Shown: positions 43,912 through 52,721, counted from the first letter of the stretch. The stretch: DNA of 64,000 nt from Hyphomicrobium sp. (GCA_025351425.1 JANXVY010000073.1:1-64000), one strand, 5' to 3'. Program-made: numbers and translations. The notes: a model not told the origin generated them from the sequence alone.

Positions 43912-45714
43912 ATGACCGCCAGCGAAGGCCCCAGCATTGAACTCGGACCCTGGAATCCCGGGATCGAATCGACGTTGCCGCGCGTGTATCTCTCACTCTC
44001 GACGCTCTTCAGGCCGGAAAACACGACGACAAGCGTAGCATCCGTGCTGGAACTGGCCGATTTTTCCGGCCTCCCGCGCGAGGAGCTGTCGGCGCTAAAA
44101 CCCGAACGGCTGGCGCTTCACGAACTGCTCGTCCGCGTGACGGCCGACCTCTCTGTTCCCGACGGCAACAAGTATGAAGACCTCGGCATCAACTTCCGCT
44201 CGATCACCCGCACCATCCTGACGAAGGACATCGCGCCTCACATGGCCGAACTCCGGGCAGCCTATTCGGACATGCGCGGCCGCGCGGCCGAAATTCTCGA
44301 CGCGGAACTTTCACGCACACTCTTTGCGCAATCCTCAAAGTCCCCCACGCCTCCCGGCCGCGGGCTGTTCGGTTGGCTGAATAGAAACAGCACCGCAGCA
44401 CAGCCCCAGGCACGCCCCGAAAGCATCGAGGCGCGGGACCACCTGCTGCTGGCGGACTGGACGAGTCGCAGCGCCGCCGAAGCTGACACGCTGACGGACG
44501 CCGTATTCGCAAGCCTGGCGCGCGTCGCCGCGGCCATCTACCAGCGCCACGGCCGCCTGATCGGGTCGAAGCCGCTTTTCGAAACCCTGTGCCTCACACT
44601 CGTGGGCAACAGCTACGGCAGCGAGCTGATCGGCCGCAGCATCGACCCCTTCGTCGCCGAAGGGGCAGTGCGCGAGGGCTACCGGCGGCTTCCAGTCCAA
44701 GACCATCCGGTCGTGATGAACGTCAAGGGCGCCTCTGCCTCCGGCAAAAGCACGATGCGGCCGTTGCATCGCAACCTGGCCCAGGCGCTCGGTGTGAAGT
44801 GGGACGAGTTCGCCCTCATCAGCCCCGACATCTGGCGCAAGTATCTGCTCGATTATGATGCGATAGGAGAGGCCCACCGCTACGCCGGGACGCTCACGGG
44901 GCACGAAGTTGCGATCATCGACAGGAAGCTCGACCGCTACATGGCCGCGAAGGGCGAGCAAGGGCAGATGTCGCACCTGCTCATCGACCGCTTCCGCTTC
45001 GACAGCTTTTCAAGCGACCCCGACCAAGAGGACGGCAGCCGCCTGCTGACCCGCTTCGGCCACATCGTCTATATGTATTTCATGATCACGCCGCCCGAGG
45101 CGACTGTCGAGCGGGCCTGGAAACGGGGCCAGCAATTCGGGCGCTACAAGGCCGTCGACGACCTGCTGGACCACAACATCGAAGCCTATAACGGCATGCC
45201 GCGCCTGTTCTTCACCTGGGCGATGCGCAAGGACAAACAGGTGCACTATGAGTTCCTCGACAACTCCGTGCCGGAAGGGCAGGTGCCGCGCACGGTCGCC
45301 TTCGGCTGGAATGGCGAGATGAACATTCTCGACGTGAGATGTTTCATCAATGTCGATCGCTACGCCAAGCTCAACGTGGCCGCGAAAACGGCAAGCGAGG
45401 TATACCCCGCAGCCGGTGCGATGGCGCCGGAGCGCAACACCCAGTTCCTCTGCCAGTGCGCGCGCACGCTGCCCGTGGTGAACTTCGCCGATTTCTCAAC
45501 CGGCCGGATCTACGCGCGGCTGGAGGAAGGCGCGCTCGCCTGGTTCGACGGGGAAGCATTGAGCGCGGCCGTGAAGGATCCCGAGGTCCATGCCGGTTTG
45601 CTCGCCGTGGCGCCCAAAATTACGGACGCCCTGCAAACGCTGGCATCTAGCCCCCAGCGCACCCTCGATCGCGCGAACGCCCGCACGCTCGGCGTTTGGG
45701 GCACGCCGGCCTGA
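43912..45714 (+). CDS. Large P-loop (zeta-toxin-like kinase?) protein, function unknown
   Basis: A 600-residue cytoplasmic protein. A helical N-terminal part of about 260 residues is followed by a P-loop NTPase core. Walker A is GASASGKST at 273-281, preceded by the strand VVMN. ALISPDIWRKYLLDYD (301-316) and the IDRKLDRYM / LIDRFRFDSF segments resemble the acceptor-binding and DR/ID-type motifs of zeta-toxin and related small-molecule kinases. IVYMYFMITPPEATVERAWKR fits the following strand and lid helix. A further 150 residues follow. GGAG lies seven bases before the ATG at 43912. No antitoxin neighbour is seen, and I cannot name a family. It could phosphorylate a small molecule or a nucleotide sugar. 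Confidence 0.75.
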   Translation: MTASEGPSIELGPWNPGIESTLPRVYLSLSTLFRPENTTTSVASVLELADFSGLPREELSALKPERLALHELLVRVTADLSVPDGNKYEDLGINFRSITRTILTKDIAPHMAELRAAYSDMRGRAAEILDAELSRTLFAQSSKSPTPPGRGLFGWLNRNSTAAQPQARPESIEARDHLLLADWTSRSAAEADTLTDAVFASLARVAAAIYQRHGRLIGSKPLFETLCLTLVGNSYGSELIGRSIDPFVAEGAVREGYRRLPVQDHPVVMNVKGASASGKSTMRPLHRNLAQALGVKWDEFALISPDIWRKYLLDYDAIGEAHRYAGTLTGHEVAIIDRKLDRYMAAKGEQGQMSHLLIDRFRFDSFSSDPDQEDGSRLLTRFGHIVYMYFMITPPEATVERAWKRGQQFGRYKAVDDLLDHNIEAYNGMPRLFFTWAMRKDKQVHYEFLDNSVPEGQVPRTVAFGWNGEMNILDVRCFINVDRYAKLNVAAKTASEVYPAAGAMAPERNTQFLCQCARTLPVVNFADFSTGRIYARLEEGALAWFDGEALSAAVKDPEVHAGLLAVAPKITDALQTLASSPQRTLDRANARTLGVWGTPA

Positions 45715-45742
45715 CGGCTTTCGGCCGCCCGCGCCCGCAGGA

Positions 45743-46207
45743 TCACGCCTTGAGCGGCCGATTGAGTTCGGTGCGCCACTGCGCGGGATCGGGCGTCGAC
45801 TGTGGCCCGACGTTGTACACTTCCCACAGGTCGCCGGCCTGTTCGTGGCCATGCGCTTTCAACCACGCCGTGAACTCCCCCCACCCAGCCGGCAGCCCTT
45901 CGTAGGGACCGCTGTAGATGGTGCGGGCAACCTTGGCCGCGGGAAGCTCGCCCGGGGTCACCCGCCCGCTGGCCGCGACCGGCTTGTCGACCCCCACACC
46001 CACGTCGAAATCAAAAGTCTCGTCCGTGATTTTGTAATGGCGGGCGAATACCGCACCGGTGGGCGTCACGCCTTGCGCCTGCAGCACCGCCATCAACTCG
46101 CCGACCGCAGGGCCGAACAACTTCATCATCTCGTTGCGCGCAATGGTCAGCCGAATGACGGCCGCCCGCTCGGTCTTGGTCTCAAGGATTTCAGGCGTCG
46201 ATATCAT
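45743..46207 (-). CDS. GyrI-like small-molecule-binding domain protein
   Basis: A 154-residue stand-alone GyrI/AraC-effector-type domain. Features are TIARNEMMKLFGPAVGELMAVL near the N-terminus and FARHYKITDETFDFDVGVGV in the middle. AARTIYSGPYEGLP-like sequence (VARTIYSGPYEGLPAGW) and LWEVYNVGPQSTPDPAQWRT close the fold. Such proteins bind hydrophobic or cationic small molecules and are often linked to drug resistance, or protect DNA gyrase. The ATG at 46207 starts the gene. A truncated SRPBCC remnant lies just upstream on the same strand, a pairing that is common for small stress-type ligand-binding proteins. Confidence 0.8.
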   Translation of the reverse strand: MISTPEILETKTERAAVIRLTIARNEMMKLFGPAVGELMAVLQAQGVTPTGAVFARHYKITDETFDFDVGVGVDKPVAASGRVTPGELPAAKVARTIYSGPYEGLPAGWGEFTAWLKAHGHEQAGDLWEVYNVGPQSTPDPAQWRTELNRPLKA

Positions 46208-46246
46208 GAGGCGTCTCCTGGTTGTGAGGTAGCGATGACCATGGTT

Positions 46247-46417
46247 TCAGCCCATACGCTCGAGCCGCGCGTAGCGAAACGCCCCGCCAGGCCGCGCGTC
46301 GCAGATGCAAACCGGCTTGGTCCACCCCTCGGGTCCAAGCAGCCCTTGCTGGATGAACTTCGGCTCGATGTGAGCGCGGAACGCGGCTTCGGCCGAAGCC
46401 GCGAGCACGGCCTTCAT
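46247..46417 (-). pseudogene. Truncated SRPBCC/AHSA1-type gene remnant
   Basis: Read leftwards from an ATG at 46417, 56 residues begin MKAVLAASAEAAFRAHIEPK and continue GLLGPEGWTKPVCICDARPG then GAFRYARLERMG, ending in a TGA. This matches the N-terminal third of AHSA1/SRPBCC proteins (the pattern FRAWTxPExLxxWxGPEGWxxPVCxxDxRPGGxxR). Full-length members have about 140-160 residues, so the rest is lost. The next intact gene, GyrI-like, begins 40 nt further on. The reading is by eye; an intact small protein is possible but unlikely. Confidence 0.55.
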
Positions 46418-46444
46418 TCCCCAGTCCTGTAGGCCTAGACTAGC

Positions 46445-46828
46445 TCAACCCGGGAAGCTGATCAGGATTTTCATTTTGATGAGTTGTGGGAAATAGGCTT
46501 GCAGCGCGAGGCCGAGACCGTAGAGCATCGCAATCAGAACGATGAGCGCAGGAATGGCGGCGAACACTGCCTTGAGGAAAAACCCCATCAAGGAGAAGAA
46601 CGGCACTTTGATCCGTGTGACGGTCGCCTGGGGCAGGTCGCCTGCTTGGGGAGGATAGCCGCTGCCGTAAGAGTTCGCGTGCTCGGACGTGCCGTAGCTG
46701 GAGGACTGCGCGGAGGGCATTTGCTCCCGCTCGCGCGCGGCGCGTTCGCGGCTCTCCCGCTCGCGCCGCAGTGTACGCGGCAAATCGTCCATTTCACCGG
46801 TCAACGGCTGATATTTGCCGTCAGTCAT
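46445..46828 (-). CDS. Single-span membrane protein, unknown function
   Basis: A 127-residue protein. An Arg/Glu-rich helical N-terminal region (RTLRRERESRERAAREREQM) is followed by a Ser/Gly/Tyr-rich linker. A hydrophobic segment near the end reads FFLKAVFAAIPALIVLIAML and YGLGLALQAYFPQLI, which may form one long or two short spans. The ATG at 46828 has GGAG about 12 nt upstream; the longer frame from 46843 adds only five residues. It is divergent from apt. I recognise no family; members of this shape are common in Rhizobiales as hypothetical proteins. Confidence 0.65.
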   Translation of the reverse strand: MTDGKYQPLTGEMDDLPRTLRRERESRERAAREREQMPSAQSSSYGTSEHANSYGSGYPPQAGDLPQATVTRIKVPFFSLMGFFLKAVFAAIPALIVLIAMLYGLGLALQAYFPQLIKMKILISFPG

Positions 46829-46997
46829 CGTGCTGCACTCCATGGGCGATGACAGCGATAGCTGTCACCTGGCCCAATTATCCTACCCTACGCGGAAAGG
46901 TATTGCTATTTTGCGCCTTCAATTTGACGGGGAATAACCACGCACCGCGATCCGGCAGCCCGAGCTGCAGCTCGCGTCGCGCCAAAAGGGAAAATCG

Positions 46998-47525
46998 ATG
47001 AACGACCTGAAAAGCTTGATCCGCGCGATTCCGGACTATCCCAAGCCCGGCATCATGTTCCGCGACGTGACGACGTTGATGGGGCACCCGGCGGGCTTCA
47101 AGAGCGCGATCGATGCACTCGCCGCCCCCTTCATGGGCAAGGTCGACGCGGTGGCCGGCATCGAGGCGCGCGGCTTCGTGTTCGGCGGCGCGGTGGCCGA
47201 AAAACTCGGCTGCGGATTCATTCCCGTGCGCAAGAAGGGCAAGCTGCCCTGGACTACCATTGGCCAGCAGTACACGCTCGAATATGGCATCGATACGATC
47301 GAGATCCATCTCGATGCGATCCAGAAAGGCCAGCGCATCCTCATTGTGGACGACCTGATCGCAACCGGCGGCACGGCGGAAGCGGCCGTCAAGCTGGTGT
47401 CGCGCGTGGGCGGAACAGTTGCCGGTTGCGCCTTCGTGATCGACCTGCCCGAACTCGGCGGCGTGAAACTGCTGGCGAGCCATGGCATCGCGTCCCATAC
47501 GCTGGTAGCCTTCGAGGGACACTAA
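46998..47525 (+). CDS. apt: Adenine phosphoribosyltransferase
   Basis: Salvages adenine to AMP with PRPP. It has 175 residues. Motifs are IPDYPKPGIMFRDVTTLM, GIEARGFVFGGAVAEKLGCG, VRKKGKLPW, LEYGIDTIEIHLDAI and the PRPP-binding ILIVDDLIATGGTAEAAVKL. The ATG at 46998 follows AAAAGGGAAA. Two small genes follow on the same strand. It may link to the mtnA gene downstream, because methylthioadenosine breakdown releases adenine, but the 770-nt distance makes co-regulation uncertain. Confidence 0.93.
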   Translation: MNDLKSLIRAIPDYPKPGIMFRDVTTLMGHPAGFKSAIDALAAPFMGKVDAVAGIEARGFVFGGAVAEKLGCGFIPVRKKGKLPWTTIGQQYTLEYGIDTIEIHLDAIQKGQRILIVDDLIATGGTAEAAVKLVSRVGGTVAGCAFVIDLPELGGVKLLASHGIASHTLVAFEGH

Positions 47526-47542
47526 CACGCGAGGACCACCAG

Positions 47543-47776
47543 ATGAGCGGCGACGGAAGCAACACCTCGGATTCGGCGTTGATGGCAGTCGTGCGCGCGT
47601 GGCAGGTGGACGAGGTGAAACCCGTCCACTGCCCCGAGTGCCAGACGCCCGCACTTGAAATCACCGACCAATCGACGCGGCCCTACCGGGAGTGGTACGC
47701 GCTATCCTGCCCAGCCTGCGGCTTCGAGAAAACGCTCTCGATTCCGCTCGGTGCCGCGGTTCCAGGCGCGGATTGA
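47543..47776 (+). CDS. Small zinc-ribbon protein
   Basis: A 77-residue protein with two CPxC knuckles, HCPECQTPALEITD and LSCPACGFEKTLSI, spaced about 28 residues apart, as in a four-cysteine zinc ribbon. The rest is charged and short. GAGGA lies about 10 nt upstream of the ATG at 47543, and the gene starts 17 nt after apt, so they are probably co-transcribed. Function unknown; such proteins may act as nucleic-acid or protein-binding adaptors. Confidence 0.65.
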   Translation: MSGDGSNTSDSALMAVVRAWQVDEVKPVHCPECQTPALEITDQSTRPYREWYALSCPACGFEKTLSIPLGAAVPGAD

Positions 47777-47894
47777 GGGGCAAAACCTCAAACCAGATAA
47801 ATTTGAAGCAATTCGATTTACAGCCTTTTATGACACAGATGCGATCATTGCCGGATGGGTGCTGGGAGAGCGCTCACAGTACGGGCGAACGCAT

Positions 47895-48164
47895 ATGCAG
47901 AACTATAACGCTTCTTCGATGCCGGCCATTGCCGGCCTTCTCAGTTCACCGATGCTGGACGGCGACCGGTCCATGGCCTCGGCCGCGAACGTGGGTCATG
48001 GGGCAGCGCAGGCGGCCGTGGATGCAGCTTTCGACGATCTGCTGGCCTCGCCGCTCGATCAAGGCGTGCTGATCATCCGCATCCTCTACCGGATGGTGCT
48101 TTTCATGGCGGCGAGCGTTTTCCTGTTCACGACGCTTTTCGGCGACCGCTGCTTCGTCCACTGA
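47895..48164 (+). CDS. Small membrane protein, unknown function
   Basis: An 89-residue open frame starting MQNYNASSMPAIAGLLSSPM with a C-terminal hydrophobic stretch (VLIIRILYRMVLFMAASVFLF) likely to span the membrane once. The segment HGAAQAAVDAAFDDLLASPL is helical. No strong ribosome site precedes the ATG at 47895, and longer alternative starts exist in the same frame. It is not recognised. Codon use looks real, but the call is weak. Confidence 0.45.
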   Translation: MQNYNASSMPAIAGLLSSPMLDGDRSMASAANVGHGAAQAAVDAAFDDLLASPLDQGVLIIRILYRMVLFMAASVFLFTTLFGDRCFVH

Positions 48165-48295
48165 GACCACGCACTCGCCTTGAGCGCCGCTGGCCGCCGT
48201 TACCCGTGCCGGGAGCGTACACTTAACTCCAAGCTTGACCTGTTCCCGCTGGCGGACGACACCTGGGGCACATTGCTGCGCAGGACCCGACAGTC

Positions 48296-49417
48296 ATGAA
48301 AATTCACGGCCGCCCGTATCGCACGATCTGGCTACGCCCCGACGGCTGGTCGGTGGAAGTCATCGACCAGACGCTGCTGCCATTCACGTTCGCAACGGCG
48401 CTGCTGACGACGGTGGACGAAGCAGCAAAGGCAATCCTGATCATGCAGGTGCGCGGGGCGCCCCTCATTGGTGCAACGGCGGCCTATGGGGTGGCGCTCG
48501 CCATGCACGCCGACCCGTCCGACACCAACCTGAACCTGGCAATCGCGCACCTCGCCAAACAGCGCCCGACCGCCATCAACCTGCGATGGGCGTTGGATGA
48601 AATGCGCACCTCCCTGAGCCCGCTGGCGCCGGGCGAGCGCGAGGCGCGCGCCTATGCGCGCGCTGCCGAAATCTGCGATGAGGATGTCGAGAACTGCCGC
48701 CGCATCGGTATGCACGGCCTCGAAATCATCCGTGCCATCGCGGCCAGGAAAAAGCCTGGCCAACCCGTCAACATCCTCACCCATTGCAATGCCGGCTGGA
48801 TCGCCTGCGTCGACTGGGGCACCGCGACCTCGCCGATCTATCATGCCCACGACAGCGGCATCCCGGTCCACGTCTGGGTCGACGAAACGAGGCCGCGCAA
48901 CCAGGGCGCGTTCCTCACCGCCTATGAACTGGGCGCCCACGGCGTGCCGCACACGATCATCGTAGACAATGCCGGCGGCCACTACATGCAGCATGGGCAA
49001 GTCGACCTGTGCATCGTCGGCACCGACAGGGTGACCGCGAACGGCGACGTCTGCAACAAGATCGGCACCTATCTCAAGGCGCTGGCGGCAAAAGACACCG
49101 GCGTGCCGTTTTACGTGGCGCTGCCGCACTCGACCATCGACTGGACGCTGCACGATGGCCGCACGATCCCCATCGAGGAACGCTCGGCCGACGAGGTGCT
49201 GCGCATCCAAGGCCGCTTGCCCGATGGCACAATCGTGACGACCGAGATAGGCGCGCCCGGCTCCAAGGCCGCCAATCCAGCCTTCGACGTGACGCCAGCC
49301 CGGCTGGTGACCGGCCTCATCACCGAGCGCGGCTTGTGCGCAGCCTCGCCCGAAGGGCTCTTGAAACTCTATCCCGAGCGCGCCGCGCAAGCAGCCCCAG
49401 CAAAGCGGATGGCCTGA
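48296..49417 (+). CDS. mtnA: 5-methylthioribose-1-phosphate isomerase
   Basis: Isomerises MTR-1-phosphate to 5-methylthioribulose-1-phosphate in methionine-derived nucleoside salvage. It has 373 residues. Conserved sites include [18 protein letters not shown], the catalytic cysteine in [18 protein letters not shown] (about residue 163) and the catalytic aspartate in [20 protein letters not shown] (about residue 245). [12 protein letters not shown] and [12 protein letters not shown] also match. The ATG at 48296 gives the standard start. A class II aldolase begins 3 nt after its stop. The next enzymes of the classical pathway (MtnB, MtnC, MtnD) are not here, which favours the DHAP shunt. Confidence 0.93.
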   Translation: MKIHGRPYRTIWLRPDGWSVEVIDQTLLPFTFATALLTTVDEAAKAILIMQVRGAPLIGATAAYGVALAMHADPSDTNLNLAIAHLAKQRPTAINLRWALDEMRTSLSPLAPGEREARAYARAAEICDEDVENCRRIGMHGLEIIRAIAARKKPGQPVNILTHCNAGWIACVDWGTATSPIYHAHDSGIPVHVWVDETRPRNQGAFLTAYELGAHGVPHTIIVDNAGGHYMQHGQVDLCIVGTDRVTANGDVCNKIGTYLKALAAKDTGVPFYVALPHSTIDWTLHDGRTIPIEERSADEVLRIQGRLPDGTIVTTEIGAPGSKAANPAFDVTPARLVTGLITERGLCAASPEGLLKLYPERAAQAAPAKRMA

Positions 49418-49420
49418 ACC

Positions 49421-50098
49421 ATGCCGGTCAACCTCCCCAAAACGATTCCAGACGAGGAGGCCGAAATCCGTTCGCGGGTGCTGCACGCCGCCCGCACGCT
49501 CGCAACACGAGGGCTGTCGCCAAATCGTTCGGGCAACATCTCCGCGCGCTACGCCGGCGGCATGCTGATCACGCCCTCCGGTATGGCCTATGACGAACTG
49601 CGCGAGGGCGACATCGTCTTTGTGAGCCCCGACGGCCGCGCCGCCAGCAACAGCCGCAAGCCGTCGAGCGAATGGCATTTTCACTTGGCGGCCTACCACG
49701 CGCGCCCCGACCGCGGCGGCGTGGTCCATACCCACTCGATGTACGCAACTGTGCTGGCCTGCGCGCACAAACCAATCCCCGCATTCCACTATATGGTAGC
49801 GGTGGCCGGCGGCACCGACATCCCGCTCGTACCCTACGCGACGTTCGGAACCCCGGAACTGGCTGCTCACGTCACGGTTGGCCTCGCCCACCGCGACGCC
49901 TGCCTCATGGCCAACCACGGCCTGATTGCCATCGGCGCAGATGTCGACAAAGCGCTCGAATTGGCGACCGAGGTCGAAACGCTGGCCGAGCAATACGTGA
50001 AAGTCCTGAGCCTGGGGCCCCCGCACGTTTTGCCGGATGCCGAGATGCGCGTTGTGCTCGAAAAGTTCAAATCCTACGGCCAGAACGCCCAGAAATAG
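49421..50098 (+). CDS. Class II aldolase, probable 5-methylthioribulose-1-phosphate aldolase (DHAP shunt)
   Basis: A 225-residue aldolase of the fuculose-1-phosphate type. Features are GLSPNRSGNISARYAGGMLI, then ITPSGMAYDELREGDIVF, the acid/base Glu in SSEWHFHLAAY, zinc-binding His in GVVHTHSMYATVLACAHK, and zinc-binding His in MANHGLIAIGAD. It starts 3 nt after mtnA, so the two are tightly coupled. In known DHAP shunts (Rhodospirillum rubrum, some E. coli) the Ald2 aldolase cleaves methylthioribulose-1-phosphate to DHAP and 2-(methylthio)acetaldehyde; the pairing with mtnA makes that the best reading. An L-fuculose-phosphate function cannot be excluded from sequence alone. Confidence 0.85.
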   Translation: MPVNLPKTIPDEEAEIRSRVLHAARTLATRGLSPNRSGNISARYAGGMLITPSGMAYDELREGDIVFVSPDGRAASNSRKPSSEWHFHLAAYHARPDRGGVVHTHSMYATVLACAHKPIPAFHYMVAVAGGTDIPLVPYATFGTPELAAHVTVGLAHRDACLMANHGLIAIGADVDKALELATEVETLAEQYVKVLSLGPPHVLPDAEMRVVLEKFKSYGQNAQK

Positions 50099-50215
50099 GG
50101 CGTCCCTCTCGCGCTGCACTGCAGCATGGCGAGCGACGGGTGGCGTAGCTATCGCAACGTCGCTGTTGTACGCTCTGGTTTAGGAATGCGTTGAAATGGT
50201 CGCGGGTTTGCGCCG

Positions 50216-51223
50216 ATGAAGACGGCAGCGTTTGGAGGGGCTCGTCTCGGGCTTGGGGCAGTGCTGGCCGCAGCGCTGGCAAGCGGCCCGGCTTTGGCCC
50301 AATCTCCTGTGGCGCCGAAAGACCCCTCACTGGGCCAGCAGCCCCCCACCGCGTCAGTGACCTCGCGTGCAAAGCCGTCGGCATTGGCCCCGCCCTCGGC
50401 CCCGCCTGCTGCGAAATCCAACCCGCAGTTGAAGCCGATGACGGTGACGCTGGTTCGGGCAGGTGGCGGCTGCGAACCCAATTGCCCCGAATGGATCGCC
50501 GCCACCGGCATGATCGACGCCGAAACCTTGCCCCGGTTCAAGAAGGTGCTAAAAACGCTCGGCACCCGCAAGCCGCCCGTGCTGATCAGTTCGAACGGCG
50601 GACTAGTCGACGAAAGCTTGGCGATCGGCCGTCTGTTGCGCGCGTACAGCCTCGATATCGCAGTCGCCAACACCATCATCAACCCGTGCGGCGAGAGCGA
50701 TGCGGCCTGCCGTTCCGGCAAAGCGCCGCCGACCGCTTACCCCAAGGCGTTCCTCGCCCGCTGCGCCTCGTCGTGCGCGTTTCTGCTGGCGGGCGGCGTG
50801 CACCGGTACGCTGGCCCGCGCACACCCGTCGGCGTGCATCAGCTGAAATCGTTGCAGACGACGGCCAAGATCGTGCAGAAATTCCGCATCGAGCAGCACT
50901 ACGTCTGGGGCGTACCAACCGAAACCCGCCGCACTCTGGTCTCGGAAAAGCGCATCGGCGAGCGCACGGTGGAAACGAAGACGCCAGCCAGCGCCTACGC
51001 CAAGATAGCAACGTACTTCCACGACATGGGTGTGACGGATGCGGTGATGCCGATGGTCAAACTGACGCCGCATACTTCGATCCATTGGCTGACCCGCGCC
51101 GAACTGGTCTCGACGCGGCTTGCGACCGACATGATCGACGGCGAACAGCTGATCTCCGGCGCCATCATGCCTACCAAGGCGAACGCTCCTGCGACCGCAA
51201 ACGCGGCCCCTGCCAAACCCTAG
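50216..51223 (+). CDS. COG3904-type exported ClpP-fold protein
   Basis: A 335-residue protein with a signal peptide (GLGAVLAAALASGPALAQ) and a Pro/Ala-rich linker. A crotonase/ClpP-like domain begins near residue 75: VLISSNGGLVDESLAIGRLL, ARCASSCAFLLAGGVHRYAG, and VGVHQLKSLQTT. The ATG at 50216 is the natural start. The central CASSCAF carries the serine position used by related periplasmic proteases and could be catalytic. Three cysteine pairs may form disulfides. Function is not established; the family is listed as predicted periplasmic. Confidence 0.7.
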   Translation: MKTAAFGGARLGLGAVLAAALASGPALAQSPVAPKDPSLGQQPPTASVTSRAKPSALAPPSAPPAAKSNPQLKPMTVTLVRAGGGCEPNCPEWIAATGMIDAETLPRFKKVLKTLGTRKPPVLISSNGGLVDESLAIGRLLRAYSLDIAVANTIINPCGESDAACRSGKAPPTAYPKAFLARCASSCAFLLAGGVHRYAGPRTPVGVHQLKSLQTTAKIVQKFRIEQHYVWGVPTETRRTLVSEKRIGERTVETKTPASAYAKIATYFHDMGVTDAVMPMVKLTPHTSIHWLTRAELVSTRLATDMIDGEQLISGAIMPTKANAPATANAAPAKP

Positions 51224-51296
51224 GCAATGGGGGCCAGGGGATCGGAGGGCTGCTGAGCCCGGCCAACCCAAAGCCTCCGCTGGCCCTCCCTCTCTT

Positions 51297-52046
51297 TTAG
51301 GCGGCCGTCAGCTTCTTGAGCACGTCTTCGGAAATCTCGAAGTTGGCGAACACGTTCTGCACGTCATCGTCGTCTTCGAGTATGTTGATGAGCTTCATGA
51401 TGCTCTCGGCGTGTTCTTGACTGACGTCGGTCGAGAGATTGGGCTTCCACACGGCTTTCACGCTGGTCGCATCGCCGAGCTTGCCTTCGAGCGCGCCCGC
51501 GACGGTGCCCAAGCTATCGAACCCGCACACGATGGTGTGGCCGTTCTCGTCGGTGACGGCGTCGTCGGCACCGGCCTCGATGGCGGCTTCCATCACGGCG
51601 TCCGCCGATCCGGCGGCCAGTTTGTAGGTGATCTCGCCCACGTGGGAGAACTGGTGCGACACCGACCCGGTCGAACCGAGGTTGCCGCCGTATTTTGCGA
51701 ACGCGGCGCGCACGACAGGCGCCGTCCGATTGGGGTTGTCGGTCAACGCTTCGACGATGACGGCAACGCCGCCCGGCGCATAACCCTCGTAACGTACGGT
51801 CTTGAAGGCCTCCGTGTCGGGGCTGGTCGCCTTCTTGATGGCGCGCTGGATGTTGTCGTTGGGCATGTTTTCCGCCCGCGCATCCTTTAGAGCAAGGCGC
51901 AGCCGCGGGTTCATGTCGGGATCGGGTCCGCCGAGCTTGGCCGCGACCGAAATTTCGCGGCCGATCTTGGTGAAAACCTTAGCCCGGACCGCATCCTTGC
52001 GGCCCTTCTTGTGCATGATGTTTTTGTACGCGCTATGGCCGGCCAT
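51297..52046 (-). CDS. YebC/PmpR-family regulator
   Basis: A 249-residue TACO1/YebC-type protein, a translation- or transcription-associated factor. The start [20 protein letters not shown] is near-universal in the family. Further conserved blocks are [59 protein letters not shown] and [20 protein letters not shown]. Acidic residues end the protein. In the related subfamily it binds polyproline-stalled ribosomes; older work calls it a DNA-binding regulator. It converges on the COG3904 gene. In many bacteria yebC lies beside ruvC, but not here. Confidence 0.93.
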   Translation of the reverse strand: MAGHSAYKNIMHKKGRKDAVRAKVFTKIGREISVAAKLGGPDPDMNPRLRLALKDARAENMPNDNIQRAIKKATSPDTEAFKTVRYEGYAPGGVAVIVEALTDNPNRTAPVVRAAFAKYGGNLGSTGSVSHQFSHVGEITYKLAAGSADAVMEAAIEAGADDAVTDENGHTIVCGFDSLGTVAGALEGKLGDATSVKAVWKPNLSTDVSQEHAESIMKLINILEDDDDVQNVFANFEISEDVLKKLTAA

Positions 52047-52142
52047 GGGAGGTCTCGTTCAAGAAATCATAGGCTGCAGCAAGCCAAACTGCGGCGCCAC
52101 AAACCTTTGTGACAGCTTCCCTAGCTCAAGTTCAAGACGACC

Positions 52143-52721
52143 TCAACGCTCCGATGACGTCAAGGGATAGCCCGCTGCGCTGATCTTGAGCGCGCCGTCC
52201 GCCTTGAGGAACGCCTCGATTTCGGGCGAGATCGGTGGACTTTCGGCCGTGACGCCGATTTCCCGCATCAACCGCCCCGTATCGACAAACTTGCGCTCGG
52301 CGCGCGAGTAGATACCGCCCTTGAAGAGCGCACGGGCCGCGACTTGGCCCCGCTGCGGCCCGCTCATCAGCACGAAGACCTGCTCCATGACGACGCTCGC
52401 CTCGGCCCAAGAGACGAGCCGGGTCTCCAGCCGGAACCGGACCAACGGGCGCAGTTCGCGGCGGTAGCGGATCGCGACGGCGCTCGCAATCGGCGTCCAG
52501 CCGTGCCGACGGACCGCCCGCCACAACCCCGACCGCACGAGAAAATCGAGCCGGCCGAGGTCCATCAGCTGGAGATAGCGGCCGTTGTTCATGTGCAGGC
52601 TGAGATCGAGATCGAGCAGGGAGACGCTGAACTCGAGCACGCTGACCGCTTGCGCGGGATTGAGCGCGGGCCGCCGCCACGTGGTGAGCGCATACCAGAT
52701 CAACCGGAGCCACAAATTCAT
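52143..52721 (-). CDS. Thioesterase-family protein (4HBT/THEM6-like)
   Basis: A 192-residue hot-dog-fold thioesterase-like protein. The N-terminus (MNLWLRLIWYALTTWRR) is a membrane-associated helix. It shows LSLHMNNGRYLQLMDLGRLD, the typical HMNNxxYL motif near residues 43-50, and ALFKGGIYSRAERKFVDTGR. The substrate and activity are unknown. Start at 52721. It lies between yebC and the TPR gene, divergent from the latter. Confidence 0.8.
   Translation of the reverse strand: MNLWLRLIWYALTTWRRPALNPAQAVSVLEFSVSLLDLDLSLHMNNGRYLQLMDLGRLDFLVRSGLWRAVRRHGWTPIASAVAIRYRRELRPLVRFRLETRLVSWAEASVVMEQVFVLMSGPQRGQVAARALFKGGIYSRAERKFVDTGRLMREIGVTAESPPISPEIEAFLKADGALKISAAGYPLTSSER

Noticed and set aside
48332-50119. 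A 595-codon minus-strand frame covering mtnA and the aldolase
   Set aside because: Both plus-strand genes have complete family signatures; the antisense product has none and no ribosome site.
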